64,000 nucleotides of DNA, taken from Nitratireductor sp. GISD-1A_MAKvit. Lineage in GTDB: Bacteria; Pseudomonadota; Alphaproteobacteria; Rhizobiales; Rhizobiaceae. The DNA is taken from positions 199,501-263,500 of the forward strand of contig NZ_CP161920.1 of the NCBI RefSeq assembly GCF_040819555.1. Reading direction: 5' to 3'. Each line of letters opens with the position of its first letter. Positions within the stretch are counted from its first letter, which is position 1. The notes beneath the pieces were generated by a model. That model was not told where the DNA came from, did no database searches, and was given only the letters and a program-made list of their open reading frames with translations. A program made the translations under genes and the position numbers. Of this stretch, positions 37,832 to 46,476 are shown piece after piece.

Positions 37832-38608
37832 ATGTCCGATCAGCGTACCACCGCCGAAGGCGGTATGGAGACAGCGTTTGGTTTTCGTCAGGTGGACGAG
37901 AACGAGAAGCAGGGTCTGGTCAATTCCGTGTTTCATCGCGTGGCCAAACGATATGACGTGATGAACGATCTGATGTCCGCCGGGCTGCACCGCGCCTGGA
38001 AGGACGCGATGATCTCCTGGCTTGCACCATCCAGAAAACCGGGATACCGCGCGCTTGATGTCGCGGGGGGTACAGGCGACATCGCCTTTCGCATTGTTGA
38101 GGCGTCGCACAGAAACGCGGCAGTCACCGTGCTCGACATCAACGGCTCGATGCTTGAGGTGGGGCACGACCGCGCCGAGAAGAAGGGCATCGCCGACAAT
38201 CTGACCTTCGTTGAAGCCAATGCCGAGGAACTTCCTTTCGAGGACAACAGTTTCGACGCCTATACGATTGCCTTTGGCATCCGCAACGTTCCGCATATCG
38301 ACCGCGCGCTTTGCGAAGCCTATCGCGTGCTCAAGCCTGGCGGACGTTTCATGTGTCTGGAATTTTCCGATGTGGAGATGCCAATTCTCGACAAGGTTTA
38401 TGAGAGCTGGTCCTTCCACGCCATCCCACGCATCGGACAGGCGGTCACGGGCGATGGCGAACCCTATCGCTATCTGGTCGAATCGATCCGCAAGTTTCCA
38501 AACCAGCAGAACTTTGCCGCGATGATCACCGATGCCGGCTTTTCGCGCGTCACCTGGCGCAATTACACGGGCGGGATCGCTTCGCTGCATTCCGGCTGGA
38601 AGATTTGA
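37832..38608 (+). CDS. ubiE: Ubiquinone/menaquinone C-methyltransferase
   Basis: SAM-dependent methyltransferase of 258 residues for ubiquinone (and menaquinone) synthesis. UbiE signatures are [18 protein letters not shown] near residue 42, the SAM loop [13 protein letters not shown] near residue 75, and the terminal [16 protein letters not shown] and [16 protein letters not shown]. The ATG at 37832 follows AAAGGGTGACA. It lies directly upstream of ubiB, 10 bases apart, a standard rhizobial pair. Confidence 0.95.
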   Translation: MSDQRTTAEGGMETAFGFRQVDENEKQGLVNSVFHRVAKRYDVMNDLMSAGLHRAWKDAMISWLAPSRKPGYRALDVAGGTGDIAFRIVEASHRNAAVTVLDINGSMLEVGHDRAEKKGIADNLTFVEANAEELPFEDNSFDAYTIAFGIRNVPHIDRALCEAYRVLKPGGRFMCLEFSDVEMPILDKVYESWSFHAIPRIGQAVTGDGEPYRYLVESIRKFPNQQNFAAMITDAGFSRVTWRNYTGGIASLHSGWKI

Positions 38609-38618
38609 CGGCATATAT

Positions 38619-40196
38619 ATGAGTATTGTTGGCGCATATCTCCGGCTGGCCCGCGCGGGCTGGATATTGGTTCGCGAAGGCGTCGTGGCCGCAATGCCCG
38701 GCGATCAGCTGGAAGGCATGCCTCGTCTCGGTTGGCGCGTGGCGAAACTGATGTCGCGCCGCCGGAATGCCAGACGCGACCGTCCCGAGCGGCTGGCGCA
38801 GGCGGTGAACCGGCTCGGCCCTTCCTATGTGAAGCTCGGTCAGTTTCTTGCGACCCGCCCGGACGTCGTTGGCCACGACATGGCGCACGACCTTTCCAGC
38901 CTGCAGGATCGGATGGACACCTTTCCTGAAACACAGGCACGTGCGGCCATCGAGAGTTCTCTTGGACTGCCGGTTGAAAAACTTTTCACCACGTTTGATG
39001 GCCCTGTCGCCGCAGCCTCCATCGCACAGGTGCACGAGGCCTGGGTCGAGACAGATGGCAGCGAACCGAAGAAGGTCGCGGTAAAGGTCATTCGTCCAGG
39101 TGTGCGTCGTCGTTTCCAGAATGACCTTGAGAGCTACTTCCTGGCAGCGCAGCTGCAGGAGCGCTTCATACCCTCCACCCGCCGACTGAAACCGGTGAAG
39201 GTCGCTGAGACTCTGGCGCAGGTGACGAAAATCGAAATGGACCTGCGCCTTGAGGCGGCTGCCATTTCGGAGATTCACGAAAACACCAGGGACGACCCCG
39301 GTTTTCGCGTTCCCGCCGTCGACTGGCAGCGCACCGGCCGCGATGTCATGACCCTGGAATGGGTCAACGGCACCAAGATGTCGAACATCGAAGCGTTGCG
39401 CGATGCCGGGCACGATCTCGAAGCTTTGGCGCGGACCTTAATCCAGTCTTTTCTGCGCCACACGCTGCGCGACGGATTTTTCCACGCGGACATGCACCCG
39501 GGCAACCTGTTCGTCGAAGACGATGGCACGGTGGTGGCTGTCGACTTTGGCATTACCGGTCGCATTGGGCGCAAGGAGCGACACTTCCTCGCCGAAATTC
39601 TGTACGGCTTTATCACGCGCGACTTTCGCCGCGTGGCCGAGGTCCACTTTGAAGCCGGCTATGTTCCTGCTCATCACGATGTTGCAGCATTTGCCCAGGC
39701 ATTGCGCGCCATCGGCGAACCGATCCACGGACAGTCGGCCGAAACCATCTCGATGGCGCGCCTGCTGACACTTCTCTTCGAAGTGACCGAGCTTTTCGAC
39801 ATGCAGACACGGCCCGAGCTTCTTCTGCTGCAGAAGACCATGGTCGTGGTCGAAGGCGTGGCCCGCACACTCGATCCACACTTCAACATGTGGAAGACAG
39901 CCGAGCCCGTCGTATCCGACTGGATTGCCGCGAACCTCGGCCCGCGCGGAATCCTGAATGACGCGCGCGACGGTTTGGGGGCGATCCTGTCACTGGCGCG
40001 CCAGGCGCCGGAGCTCGCGGCACGCACCGAGCGCCTCTCCCGCGAGATCGATGCAATGGCGCAGAAGGGTCTGCGGTTTGATGCCGAGACTGCAGAGGCC
40101 ATCGGAAGGGCCGAAGCACGTCATTCTCGAGGTGGTCGCGCGGCACTTTGGGTCATTGCTGCTGCGCTTGCTGTCATCGCGTGGCAAATTTCCTGA
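38619..40196 (+). CDS. ubiB: Ubiquinone biosynthesis kinase-like protein UbiB (ABC1/ADCK family)
   Basis: Atypical protein-kinase-like ATPase of 525 residues needed for ubiquinone synthesis. The family-defining KxGQ motif is YVKLGQFLATRPDV near residue 71; the nucleotide-binding lysine lies in KVAVKVIRPGV; HADMHPGNLFV and VAVDFGITGRI provide the catalytic and metal positions. A C-terminal hydrophobic helix (ALWVIAAALAVIAWQI) anchors it in the membrane. The start ATG 38619 is chosen because it begins the family-like MSIVGAYLRLARAGW. Confidence 0.93.
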   Translation: MSIVGAYLRLARAGWILVREGVVAAMPGDQLEGMPRLGWRVAKLMSRRRNARRDRPERLAQAVNRLGPSYVKLGQFLATRPDVVGHDMAHDLSSLQDRMDTFPETQARAAIESSLGLPVEKLFTTFDGPVAAASIAQVHEAWVETDGSEPKKVAVKVIRPGVRRRFQNDLESYFLAAQLQERFIPSTRRLKPVKVAETLAQVTKIEMDLRLEAAAISEIHENTRDDPGFRVPAVDWQRTGRDVMTLEWVNGTKMSNIEALRDAGHDLEALARTLIQSFLRHTLRDGFFHADMHPGNLFVEDDGTVVAVDFGITGRIGRKERHFLAEILYGFITRDFRRVAEVHFEAGYVPAHHDVAAFAQALRAIGEPIHGQSAETISMARLLTLLFEVTELFDMQTRPELLLLQKTMVVVEGVARTLDPHFNMWKTAEPVVSDWIAANLGPRGILNDARDGLGAILSLARQAPELAARTERLSREIDAMAQKGLRFDAETAEAIGRAEARHSRGGRAALWVIAAALAVIAWQIS

Positions 40197-40595
40197 GCTT
40201 CACCTGTCACTGAAAGCAAAAACCTGCTGGCAACGCTGGGGGTAGACAGCACCGCTGCGCTGCAGCGCTGGCTAATTCGATCATTGCCTCCCACTCGGCT
40301 AGACTGCAATGACAGCAATGCTAGCAGACAGCACATAAGTCACCGTTTCAAATAGCTTTTCTACGGCTATGATGTGTGAATAAAGCGCTGAGCGCACTGA
40401 CAGCGTCGCAGACGATAGGATATGAGCACACACAAGGAGCAGTTCAGTATCAGAGCACGCCGGCGCCCCGACACACCCGCGCACCCCGCATCGCTGACCG
40501 CAGTGCTAGCAATGACAGCACTGAACCGGTGAGCTGCAACGGGGAAATGCAGTCGATGCTGTCAAATTTGCCGGCTCATCGTTTCGGAGCAATAA
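40197..40595. promoter_or_regulatory. Intergenic region before vapBC with inverted repeat at 40501-40523
   Basis: No gene is seen. CAGTGCT-N9-AGCACTG (40501-40523) has perfect 7-base arms and lies 72 bases upstream of vapB. The related words GCAATGACAGCA and GCTAGCA recur at 40307-40326. VapB antitoxins usually autorepress through inverted repeats, so this is a plausible operator. Confidence 0.4.
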
Positions 40596-40853
40596 ATGGC
40601 GACCCTGACAATCAGGAATGTGGATGAGAAGGTTCGGCGCGCGTTGAGAAGGCGCGCAGCCGAGAACGACACATCGATGGAAGAAGAGGTCAGACGCATC
40701 CTGGCGGCCAGCGTTCGCACCCCTGAAGAGATCGCTCTCAGTCGCGATAGCTTCCAGCGCGCAAAGGTCCTCAAGACAATTTCCATCAGGCCTATCGGTG
40801 ACTTCGACCTTAAAGCCATAAGCGATGAGATATGGAATGGCCGTACATTGTGA
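40596..40853 (+). CDS. vapB: Antitoxin, FitA/VapB-like ribbon-helix-helix protein
   Basis: Small DNA-binding antitoxin of 85 residues. MATLTIRNVDEKVRRALRRR followed by SMEEEVRRILAAS is the FitA-type ribbon-helix-helix fold. The C-terminal tail (about residues 50-85) should occupy the toxin. It overlaps the toxin gene by 17 bases, normal for toxin-antitoxin pairs. Confidence 0.9.
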   Translation: MATLTIRNVDEKVRRALRRRAAENDTSMEEEVRRILAASVRTPEEIALSRDSFQRAKVLKTISIRPIGDFDLKAISDEIWNGRTL

Positions 40854-41281
40854 GTCAAAATTCGTAATCGATACGTCAGCATTGATCGCTGTTCTGAACG
40901 GCGGTCCCGACATCGAAGCGCTCTGCGAGGCTCTGGAAAAAGCCGAGCGGATCGTCATCAGCAGCACGACCACGTTTGAAGCGCACTATGTCGCCAAGCA
41001 TATTTCCCTGATTGACGGCACTTCGCGTCTCAATGCCCTGTTGTCCGTGCTTGCTCCTGAAACAATCGACTTCGATGATCGGCAATTGACCATCGCGAGG
41101 AAGGGCCTATGCGATCTATGGTCCCGGAACGGGCCACAGGGCGGGACTGAATATCGGCGACTGCTTTGCCTATGCACTGGCCAGAGCGGTTAATCTGCCA
41201 TTGCTTTTCATGGGTGATGATTTCATTCATACAGATATCGAGCCCGCCATCAGGCTGTCCGAGGAGAGCGTTTCCGCATGA
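40837..41281 (+). CDS. vapC: PIN-domain toxin VapC; frame broken at 41103-41105
   Basis: Predicted PIN-domain ribonuclease that would cleave RNA when not bound by VapB. The N-terminal VIDTSALIAVLNG carries the first acidic residue; E in the TTTFEAHYV segment and D in the later [12 protein letters not shown] complete the site. The frame is lost at GGG 41103-41105; removing one G gives [32 protein letters not shown] and a 147-residue protein whose stop overlaps the coaBC start. As sequenced the last acidic residue is missing, so the toxin would be dead. ATG 40837 is the start closest to the PIN core. Confidence 0.82.
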
Positions 41282-42522
41282 AAGCCACGCCGCAGACTTT
41301 GCAGGCATCGCGCATCCTGCTTTTGATCGGAGGCGGGATTGCCGCCTACAAATGCCTCGACCTGATCCGACGCCTGCGCGAACGTGGCGCCAGTGTGCGC
41401 TGTGTTATGACCAGGGCCGCTCAGGAGTTCATCACGCCGCTTTCGGTCGGGGCCTTGACCGCAGACCATGTCTTCACCGACCTGTTCGATCGTCAGGCGG
41501 AACATGATGTCGGCCACATCCGTCTCTCCCGCGAATCCGATCTGCTCATCGTCGCACCCGCGACGGCAGACCTGATGGCGAAGCTCGCCACGGGCCAGTC
41601 CAATGATCTTGCCTCGACGATTCTGCTTGCAACGGACAAACCGGTGCTGATGGCGCCTGCCATGAATCCACGCATGTGGGAACACAGCGCGACACAGCGG
41701 AATCTCGCTACGCTGCAGAAGGACGGCGTGGCATTTGTCGGCCCCAATCGAGGCGAGATGGCCGAGAGCGGCGAGGCTGGCGAAGGCCGCATGGCCGAAC
41801 CGCTGGAGATCGTCGCAGCGGTCGAAGATCTGGTCGGGGGTGGCGAGAAGCCACTTGCCGGACGCAAGGTGATCGTCACCTCCGGACCCACCCACGAGAT
41901 CATCGACCCTGTCCGCTACATTGCAAACCGCTCATCCGGCAAACAGGGACACGCCATCGCGGCCGCACTTGCCAGGCTGGGCGCGTCGGTCCATCTCGTA
42001 TCCGGCCCGGTGTCCATCCCCGACCCGAGAGGTGTCGTGACCACGCATGTGGAAACGGCCCGCCAGATGCGTGAAGCGGTGGAAGCCTCCCTCCCCGCGG
42101 ACGCAGGCGTCTTTGTCGCGGCCGTCGCCGACTGGCGTCCAGCCGTCGAGACGGCCGAGAAAATCAAGAAGAAACCTGGAGAGGGGCCCCCGACGCTCGA
42201 ACTCACTGAAAATCCCGACATCCTCGCCGGCATCGGTCATCACGAAAAGCGCCCCGAACTTGTCATCGGCTTCGCAGCAGAAACACAGGACCTGTTCAAG
42301 AATGCGCGCGCCAAGCTGAACAAGAAAGGTGCCGACATCATTGTCGCCAACGACGTGTCGCACGATAGCGGCGTCGGCCCCGGGGGCGTGATGGGTGGTG
42401 ACAGCAACAGTGTAATCATCGTCAGCCAGGACGGACACGATGAATGGCCTGAAATGAGCAAGGACGACGTGGCCGAACGTCTCGCTCAGCTGATCGCGGA
42501 TCGGCTCGGGACGGAAAAATGA
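41278..42522 (+). CDS. coaBC: Bifunctional phosphopantothenoylcysteine decarboxylase / phosphopantothenate-cysteine ligase
   Basis: Coenzyme A biosynthesis enzyme of 414 residues. The N-terminal flavoprotein half has LLIGGGIAAYKCLDLIRRL and APAMNPRMWEH; the C-terminal ligase half has VTSGPTHEIIDPVRYIANRSSGKQGHAIA near residue 205 and later KIKKKPGEGPPTLELTENPDIL. The ATG at 41278 overlaps the vapC stop, and the stop overlaps the following acetyltransferase start by four bases. Confidence 0.95.
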   Translation: MKATPQTLQASRILLLIGGGIAAYKCLDLIRRLRERGASVRCVMTRAAQEFITPLSVGALTADHVFTDLFDRQAEHDVGHIRLSRESDLLIVAPATADLMAKLATGQSNDLASTILLATDKPVLMAPAMNPRMWEHSATQRNLATLQKDGVAFVGPNRGEMAESGEAGEGRMAEPLEIVAAVEDLVGGGEKPLAGRKVIVTSGPTHEIIDPVRYIANRSSGKQGHAIAAALARLGASVHLVSGPVSIPDPRGVVTTHVETARQMREAVEASLPADAGVFVAAVADWRPAVETAEKIKKKPGEGPPTLELTENPDILAGIGHHEKRPELVIGFAAETQDLFKNARAKLNKKGADIIVANDVSHDSGVGPGGVMGGDSNSVIIVSQDGHDEWPEMSKDDVAERLAQLIADRLGTEK

Positions 42523-43043
42523 CCTCGCCGACTCCGATACTGGAAACGGACCGCCTTTTATTGCGTGCACATCGCGTGAGCGATTTCGACAGTTTCGCAC
42601 ATCTGTGGTCACTGCCTGAGCCAACACGTTTTACCTCGGGCAAGCCGCTCACCCGCGAGGAGGCCTGGCGGCGCCTCGCCATGCATCGCGGCATGTGGGA
42701 CCTGATGGGCTTCGGGTACTTCGCGGTCACGGAGAAGACCTCGGGTGCATTCCTCGGCGATGCGGGCGTGCAGGAATGTCATCGCAACATCGCCCCCTCG
42801 GTCACGGGCACGCTGGAGGCCGGCTGGGTCTTCCTGCCAGAAGCGCACGGCAGAGGCTATGCAAAGGAAGCCATGGAAGCAGTGTTTTCCTGGTGCTCGC
42901 AGGCACACCCAGGCAAGGCCGTTACCTGCATCATCGACGATGAGAACACTTCGTCACGAAAGCTCGCAGCGCGCCTTGGTTTTGTTGAAAAGGCTCGCAC
43001 CCGATACAAGGATCGCCCGACAATCGTCTTCTGGCGTGGCTAG
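42519..43043 (+). CDS. GNAT family N-acetyltransferase (RimJ/RimL-like)
   Basis: Acetyltransferase of 174 residues. LETDRLLLRAHRVSDFDSFAHLW is the typical N-terminus, and the acetyl-CoA loop region is AGWVFLPEAHGRGYAKEAMEAVF near residue 95, followed by NTSSRKLAARLGFVE. The substrate is unknown; many relatives modify protein N-termini or small amines. It is translationally coupled to coaBC. Confidence 0.88.
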   Translation: MTSPTPILETDRLLLRAHRVSDFDSFAHLWSLPEPTRFTSGKPLTREEAWRRLAMHRGMWDLMGFGYFAVTEKTSGAFLGDAGVQECHRNIAPSVTGTLEAGWVFLPEAHGRGYAKEAMEAVFSWCSQAHPGKAVTCIIDDENTSSRKLAARLGFVEKARTRYKDRPTIVFWRG

Positions 43044-43175
43044 ACCACCGAACCACGCGCAACGGAAACGCCGCCAATTGTCTCCAATAAGTGAACAGCG
43101 CGTCTTCGCTGTTGCGGGTGTCATGACCGCACGCACGGCCTATCTTTGCTGCAAGCAACAGATGGAGAGACGATC

Positions 43176-44093
43176 ATGTCCATTCGTCCCGTAAAGCAGA
43201 TTTCGCAAGCCCAGCCCACGATGGAAGGTGCCGGGGTTCGCCTTGACCGCGCATTCGGCTTCGGCGATCCCAAGCTCGCCGACCCATTCCTTCTGCTCGA
43301 TGACTTCCGCAACGACCGGCCGGAGGACTATCAGGCAGGATTTCCCTGGCATCCACATCGCGGCATTGAAACGATCACCTATGTGTTGGCGGGCAGCGTC
43401 GATCACGCCGACAGTCTCGGCAATGCCGGCTCGCTCGGTGCCGGCGACGTGCAATGGATGACGGCGGGAAGCGGTATCCTGCACCAGGAAATGCCGCATG
43501 GCGACAAACTGGGTCATATGCACGGGTTCCAGCTCTGGGCCAACCTGCCCTCAAGCGAGAAGATGACAACGCCGCGCTATCAGGATGTAAAGGCCGGCGA
43601 CATTCCCGAAGTGATTGACGATGACGGTACGCGGGTGCGTGTCGTGGTCGGCGAATTCTGGGGCAAGCGCGGCCCTGTCGACGGCATCGCCGCCGATCCG
43701 CAATATCTCGATGTCTGGGTACCGCCGGGCAAGCGCAAGGTCCTGCCCGTCGACACCTACCGCAGCGCCTTCGCCTACATATTCGAAGGCTCCGGCACAT
43801 TCCGCGACGCCTCGCGGCCATTCGGCGTGCTGGTGGAGAAGGAGGTTGCCGGTGAGGAACTGCATCTGCGCGACATGAGTGGCGACCGCACGTTGGTCGT
43901 TTTCGACACCGGCGACGAGGTGGTGGTGCAGGCCGGCGAACGGGGCATCCGCTTCCTGCTTGTTTCGGGCAAACCCATCCAGGAGCCTGTCGCCTGGCAT
44001 GGTCCCATCGTCATGAACACGCGTCAGGAGCTGATGCAGGCGTTCAGCGAACTGAACGCCGGCACCTTCATCCGCGAGAACGCGAAAAGCTGA
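43176..44093 (+). CDS. Pirin family protein
   Basis: Bicupin of 305 residues. Metal ligands are expected in FPWHPHRGIETITYVLAGSVDH and GSGILHQEMP in the first cupin; the second cupin from about residue 190 lacks a clear ligand set, as usual. Pirins are iron-binding; some show quercetin-dioxygenase activity. The ATG at 43176 follows GGAGAGACGATC. No operon partner is evident. Confidence 0.92.
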   Translation: MSIRPVKQISQAQPTMEGAGVRLDRAFGFGDPKLADPFLLLDDFRNDRPEDYQAGFPWHPHRGIETITYVLAGSVDHADSLGNAGSLGAGDVQWMTAGSGILHQEMPHGDKLGHMHGFQLWANLPSSEKMTTPRYQDVKAGDIPEVIDDDGTRVRVVVGEFWGKRGPVDGIAADPQYLDVWVPPGKRKVLPVDTYRSAFAYIFEGSGTFRDASRPFGVLVEKEVAGEELHLRDMSGDRTLVVFDTGDEVVVQAGERGIRFLLVSGKPIQEPVAWHGPIVMNTRQELMQAFSELNAGTFIRENAKS

Positions 44094-44125
44094 AACCGGA
44101 ATGGGGCGGCGCAACCCGCGCCGCC

Positions 44126-44518
44126 TCACCGGGCCTCGAATATCTGAACGAGGTTCCCGCAGCCATCCTCGAAGAGCGCGGTGACCGGGCAATCCATCAC
44201 CTGTTTCGGCTCTCCGCGAAAGCGCACCCCCAGCGCGGTCAGGCGCGCATGCTCCGCGCGGACGTCGTCCGAGGCGAAAGTGACTGCCGGCAAACCCGCA
44301 TCGTAAACCGCCTTTTGATAGGTGCGCGCAAAGTCATAGCCCATCGGTTCGAGAAGAAGCTCCGTGCCGTCCCCGTCGCCGGGTGAGGTCACCGTCAGCC
44401 AGCGCGCATCGCCAATCGGGAAATCCTGCTTCTTCCCGAAGCCGAGCACTTCCGTATAGAATTTTTCGGCCTTGTCCTGATCCTCAACGAGGACGCTCAT
44501 CAAAGCAATTTTGAGCAT
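44126..44518 (-). CDS. VOC/glyoxalase family protein
   Basis: Vicinal-oxygen-chelate fold protein of 130 residues, with MLKIALMSVLVEDQDKAEKFYTEVLGF at the start and TALFEDGCGNLVQIFEA at the end, giving the usual duplicated beta-alpha-beta-beta-beta plan. The substrate is unknown. The start at 44518 lies 7 bases after the stop of the preceding glyoxalase gene, so it is the last gene of the ArsR-SRPBCC-VOC-VOC operon. Confidence 0.88.
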   Translation of the reverse strand: MLKIALMSVLVEDQDKAEKFYTEVLGFGKKQDFPIGDARWLTVTSPGDGDGTELLLEPMGYDFARTYQKAVYDAGLPAVTFASDDVRAEHARLTALGVRFRGEPKQVMDCPVTALFEDGCGNLVQIFEAR

Positions 44519-44525
44519 GCCGACC

Positions 44526-44936
44526 TCACCAACTGCCGGATTTGCGGTCAACCAGATGGATGATCTGTGCGGGGCTCGATATCCAGAAACCGTCGAAATT
44601 TTCGCCCAGCGGTTCGATCTCGTCACAACGGGTGATGCCTGCTTCTTCAAGTCGAGCGGCAGCAGATTGCGTATCGTCGGTAACGATCTCCAGCCAGAGC
44701 TCCGACTGGCTCATGCCCGGCGTCTTGTCGATCCAGAGCTGGTTGGCCCCGAAGCGGAAACCCACAGCGGGAAGAAGCTCCTCGATCTGCTCCATGCCCA
44801 GAACATCCCGGTAGAAACGCACCGTCTCTTCAAACTGATGCGGAGGCACCTTCATGGCGATGTTGCGCCCGCCGGCGAGTTTTGGTGCGGCGTCGGGCTC
44901 GGCGCTGGTTTCAGGCAATGTTGCGGAAACACTCAT
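44526..44936 (-). CDS. VOC/glyoxalase family protein
   Basis: Protein of 136 residues with a VOC fold: NIAMKVPPHQFEETVRFYRDVLGM, then GANQLWIDKTPGMSQSELWLEIVTDD and a C-terminal NFDGFWISSPAQIIHLVD. The ATG at 44934-44936 follows AAGGAGGATGAC. It is distinct from the next VOC protein, so the two are not a recent duplication. Confidence 0.88.
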   Translation of the reverse strand: MSVSATLPETSAEPDAAPKLAGGRNIAMKVPPHQFEETVRFYRDVLGMEQIEELLPAVGFRFGANQLWIDKTPGMSQSELWLEIVTDDTQSAAARLEEAGITRCDEIEPLGENFDGFWISSPAQIIHLVDRKSGSW

Positions 44937-44970
44937 GTCATCCTCCTTGGTGCCGATAGTGGCAGGGGTT

Positions 44971-45519
44971 TCACTGCTGGTTGAAGCGCGCAGCATATGC
45001 CGCCTCGAGCGCAGCAATCTGCGACCAGAAGTGCGGTGACTTCTGGCCCTCGAGCACCGCTTCCAGAACAGCCAGATGCGCATGCCAGCCACCGGAAACG
45101 TTGATCATCTCGCCCCGATCGGCGAGGCGCTTGTGCGTGACCACGAGGAGAACCTTTTCTCCCTCGGGGAAAAGCTCGAACTCAACCTGGCTTCCAGCGC
45201 CGTCTCCCGGCCAGGTCATGGAAAGAAACCGCGGTGGATCCCAGGCGAGGATCTTTCCTTCGGAAACGAAGCCCTTCTCGTTCATCTCCCGGTAACGCGC
45301 GGGCGGGTCTTCGTCGGTGAATTCGGAATGGCGGAAGAGCAGTGTTGCCGAACCTCCAGCACGAGGCTCCATCTCTCCGCCTGCCAGCCATTGCCGTCGT
45401 TTTTCTGCTTCGGTCAGATAGGACCAGATCCTTTCCATCGGCCCCGGAAGAAGCCTTTCGAAACGAACCTCATCGGGTGCCGTGGGAACTCCAAAGTCAC
45501 TTTCATCGGCCTGTCTCAT
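44971..45519 (-). CDS. SRPBCC (AHSA1-like) domain protein
   Basis: Start-like hydrophobic-cavity protein of 182 residues. FERLLPGPMERIWSYLTEAEKRRQWLAGG is the AHSA1 N-terminal signature, and GWHAHLAVLEAVLEGQ closes the fold. Such genes commonly follow an ArsR regulator, as here. Ligand and role are unknown. Confidence 0.9.
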   Translation of the reverse strand: MRQADESDFGVPTAPDEVRFERLLPGPMERIWSYLTEAEKRRQWLAGGEMEPRAGGSATLLFRHSEFTDEDPPARYREMNEKGFVSEGKILAWDPPRFLSMTWPGDGAGSQVEFELFPEGEKVLLVVTHKRLADRGEMINVSGGWHAHLAVLEAVLEGQKSPHFWSQIAALEAAYAARFNQQ

Positions 45520-45560
45520 CGTCTTCCTTTCATGGGGTGCGATTTGTGCGGGACGCTTTG

Positions 45561-45916
45561 TCAGTCCTTCCCGGCGTCGTGCTGACGATCCTCCCTTTCC
45601 AGAATCGCCTGCAATGCATCGAGCCGATCTGTCCAGAAGCGCTCATAATAGCGGAACCACGCATGCGCTTCGGCAAGGCGCGCAGCTTCCAGCCGACAAT
45701 AATGGGTGCGGCCTTCCACCCGCCGGCTGACGAGGGCCCCGCCCCCTCCAGAACTTTCACATGTTTGGAAGCGCCGGCCAGCGACATGTCGAAGGGCTTC
45801 GCCAGGTGAGACACACTTTGCTCGCCGTTCGACAAACGATGCAGCATGGCGCGCCGTGTCGGATCCGACAGGGCATGGAAAACGGCATCAAGATGAGGAG
45901 AAATATGCTCAACCAT
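45561..45916 (-). CDS. ArsR-family transcriptional regulator; frame broken at 45734-45746
   Basis: Winged-helix repressor of the SdpR-like group usually paired with AHSA1-type genes. DAVFHALSDPTRRAMLHRLSNGEQSVSHLAKPFDMSLAGASKHVKVLEGAG is intact, then the frame is lost. On the coding strand GCGGGGCCCTC should read GCGGGCCTC, so two extra bases (one G, one C) are present; repair gives GLVSRRVEGRTHYCRLEAARL and a 117-residue protein ending at 45561. No metal-binding cysteines of the ArsR/SmtB type are seen. Confidence 0.82.
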
Positions 45917-45924
45917 TCGGTTTA

Positions 45925-45961
45925 ACTATCAGTCGCAGACAAGATAGTCAACCGATTGGTT
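45925..45961. promoter_or_regulatory. Inverted repeats upstream of the ArsR operon
   Basis: ACTATC (45925-45930) pairs with GATAGT (45943-45948), directly followed by AACCGATTGGTT (45950-45961). The block starts 8 bases upstream of the ArsR start and is a likely autoregulatory operator. Confidence 0.45.
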
Positions 45962-45985
45962 TATTGTTCGCGATGAGCTGAAAAA

Positions 45986-46336
45986 TCAGTTTCTTGCGGT
46001 GCAGGACACCGGTTCCGCGCCGTCACCCTTCATCAGATCATAGAGGTCTGCATCGTCGCCCTTGGTCCACCAGACATATGGACCGCCTGCGTATTTCGCT
46101 CCAGAGGCGGCAAGAACGTTGCTCATCACCACCGGGCCGCCGTCAAGCACGACGACGGCAAGCGAATTGTCTTCGACATTATAATAGGTCACGTCGATAT
46201 CGCCGTCCGGGCAAGCATAGGTAACCGCGACGGTCTCTACGCTTTCCGCATCGGGGAGATCGATCTCCAGCGTTGCCGCACTGGTAGCGGAACCCACTGC
46301 GAGGAGGGCGATGAGTGACAGGGCGGGGCGGCGCAT
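45986..46336 (-). CDS. MliC-family lysozyme inhibitor
   Basis: Secreted protein of 116 residues with a signal peptide (MRRPALSLIALLAVGSATSA). VAVTYACPDGDIDVTYYN and SGAKYAGGPYVWWTKGDDADLY match the MliC/PliC beta-barrel, including the SGxxY inhibitory loop that enters the lysozyme active site. Two cysteines, in ACPDG and SCTARN, could form the usual disulfide. No lipobox is evident, so it is probably periplasmic rather than a lipoprotein. Confidence 0.85.
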   Translation of the reverse strand: MRRPALSLIALLAVGSATSAATLEIDLPDAESVETVAVTYACPDGDIDVTYYNVEDNSLAVVVLDGGPVVMSNVLAASGAKYAGGPYVWWTKGDDADLYDLMKGDGAEPVSCTARN

Positions 46337-46425
46337 GGCGGACTCCAGAAACGGTTTCAGACAGAATCATGAGACCGTGACAGCGTGTCGATTTGAAGAC
46401 AAGGCCGGCCGGGCGCGCAAAAGAA

Positions 46426-46456
46426 AAGCCCCGGAGCGAGCACGCTTCCGGGGCTT
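46426..46456 (-). terminator. Terminator of the peroxiredoxin gene
   Basis: On the minus strand AAGCCCCGGAAGCG-TGCT-CGCTCCGGGGCTT (one bulged base) is followed by TTCTTTT, 20 bases after the peroxiredoxin stop. Confidence 0.8.
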
Positions 46457-46476
46457 GGTTCATGGGTTGTCCCGCG

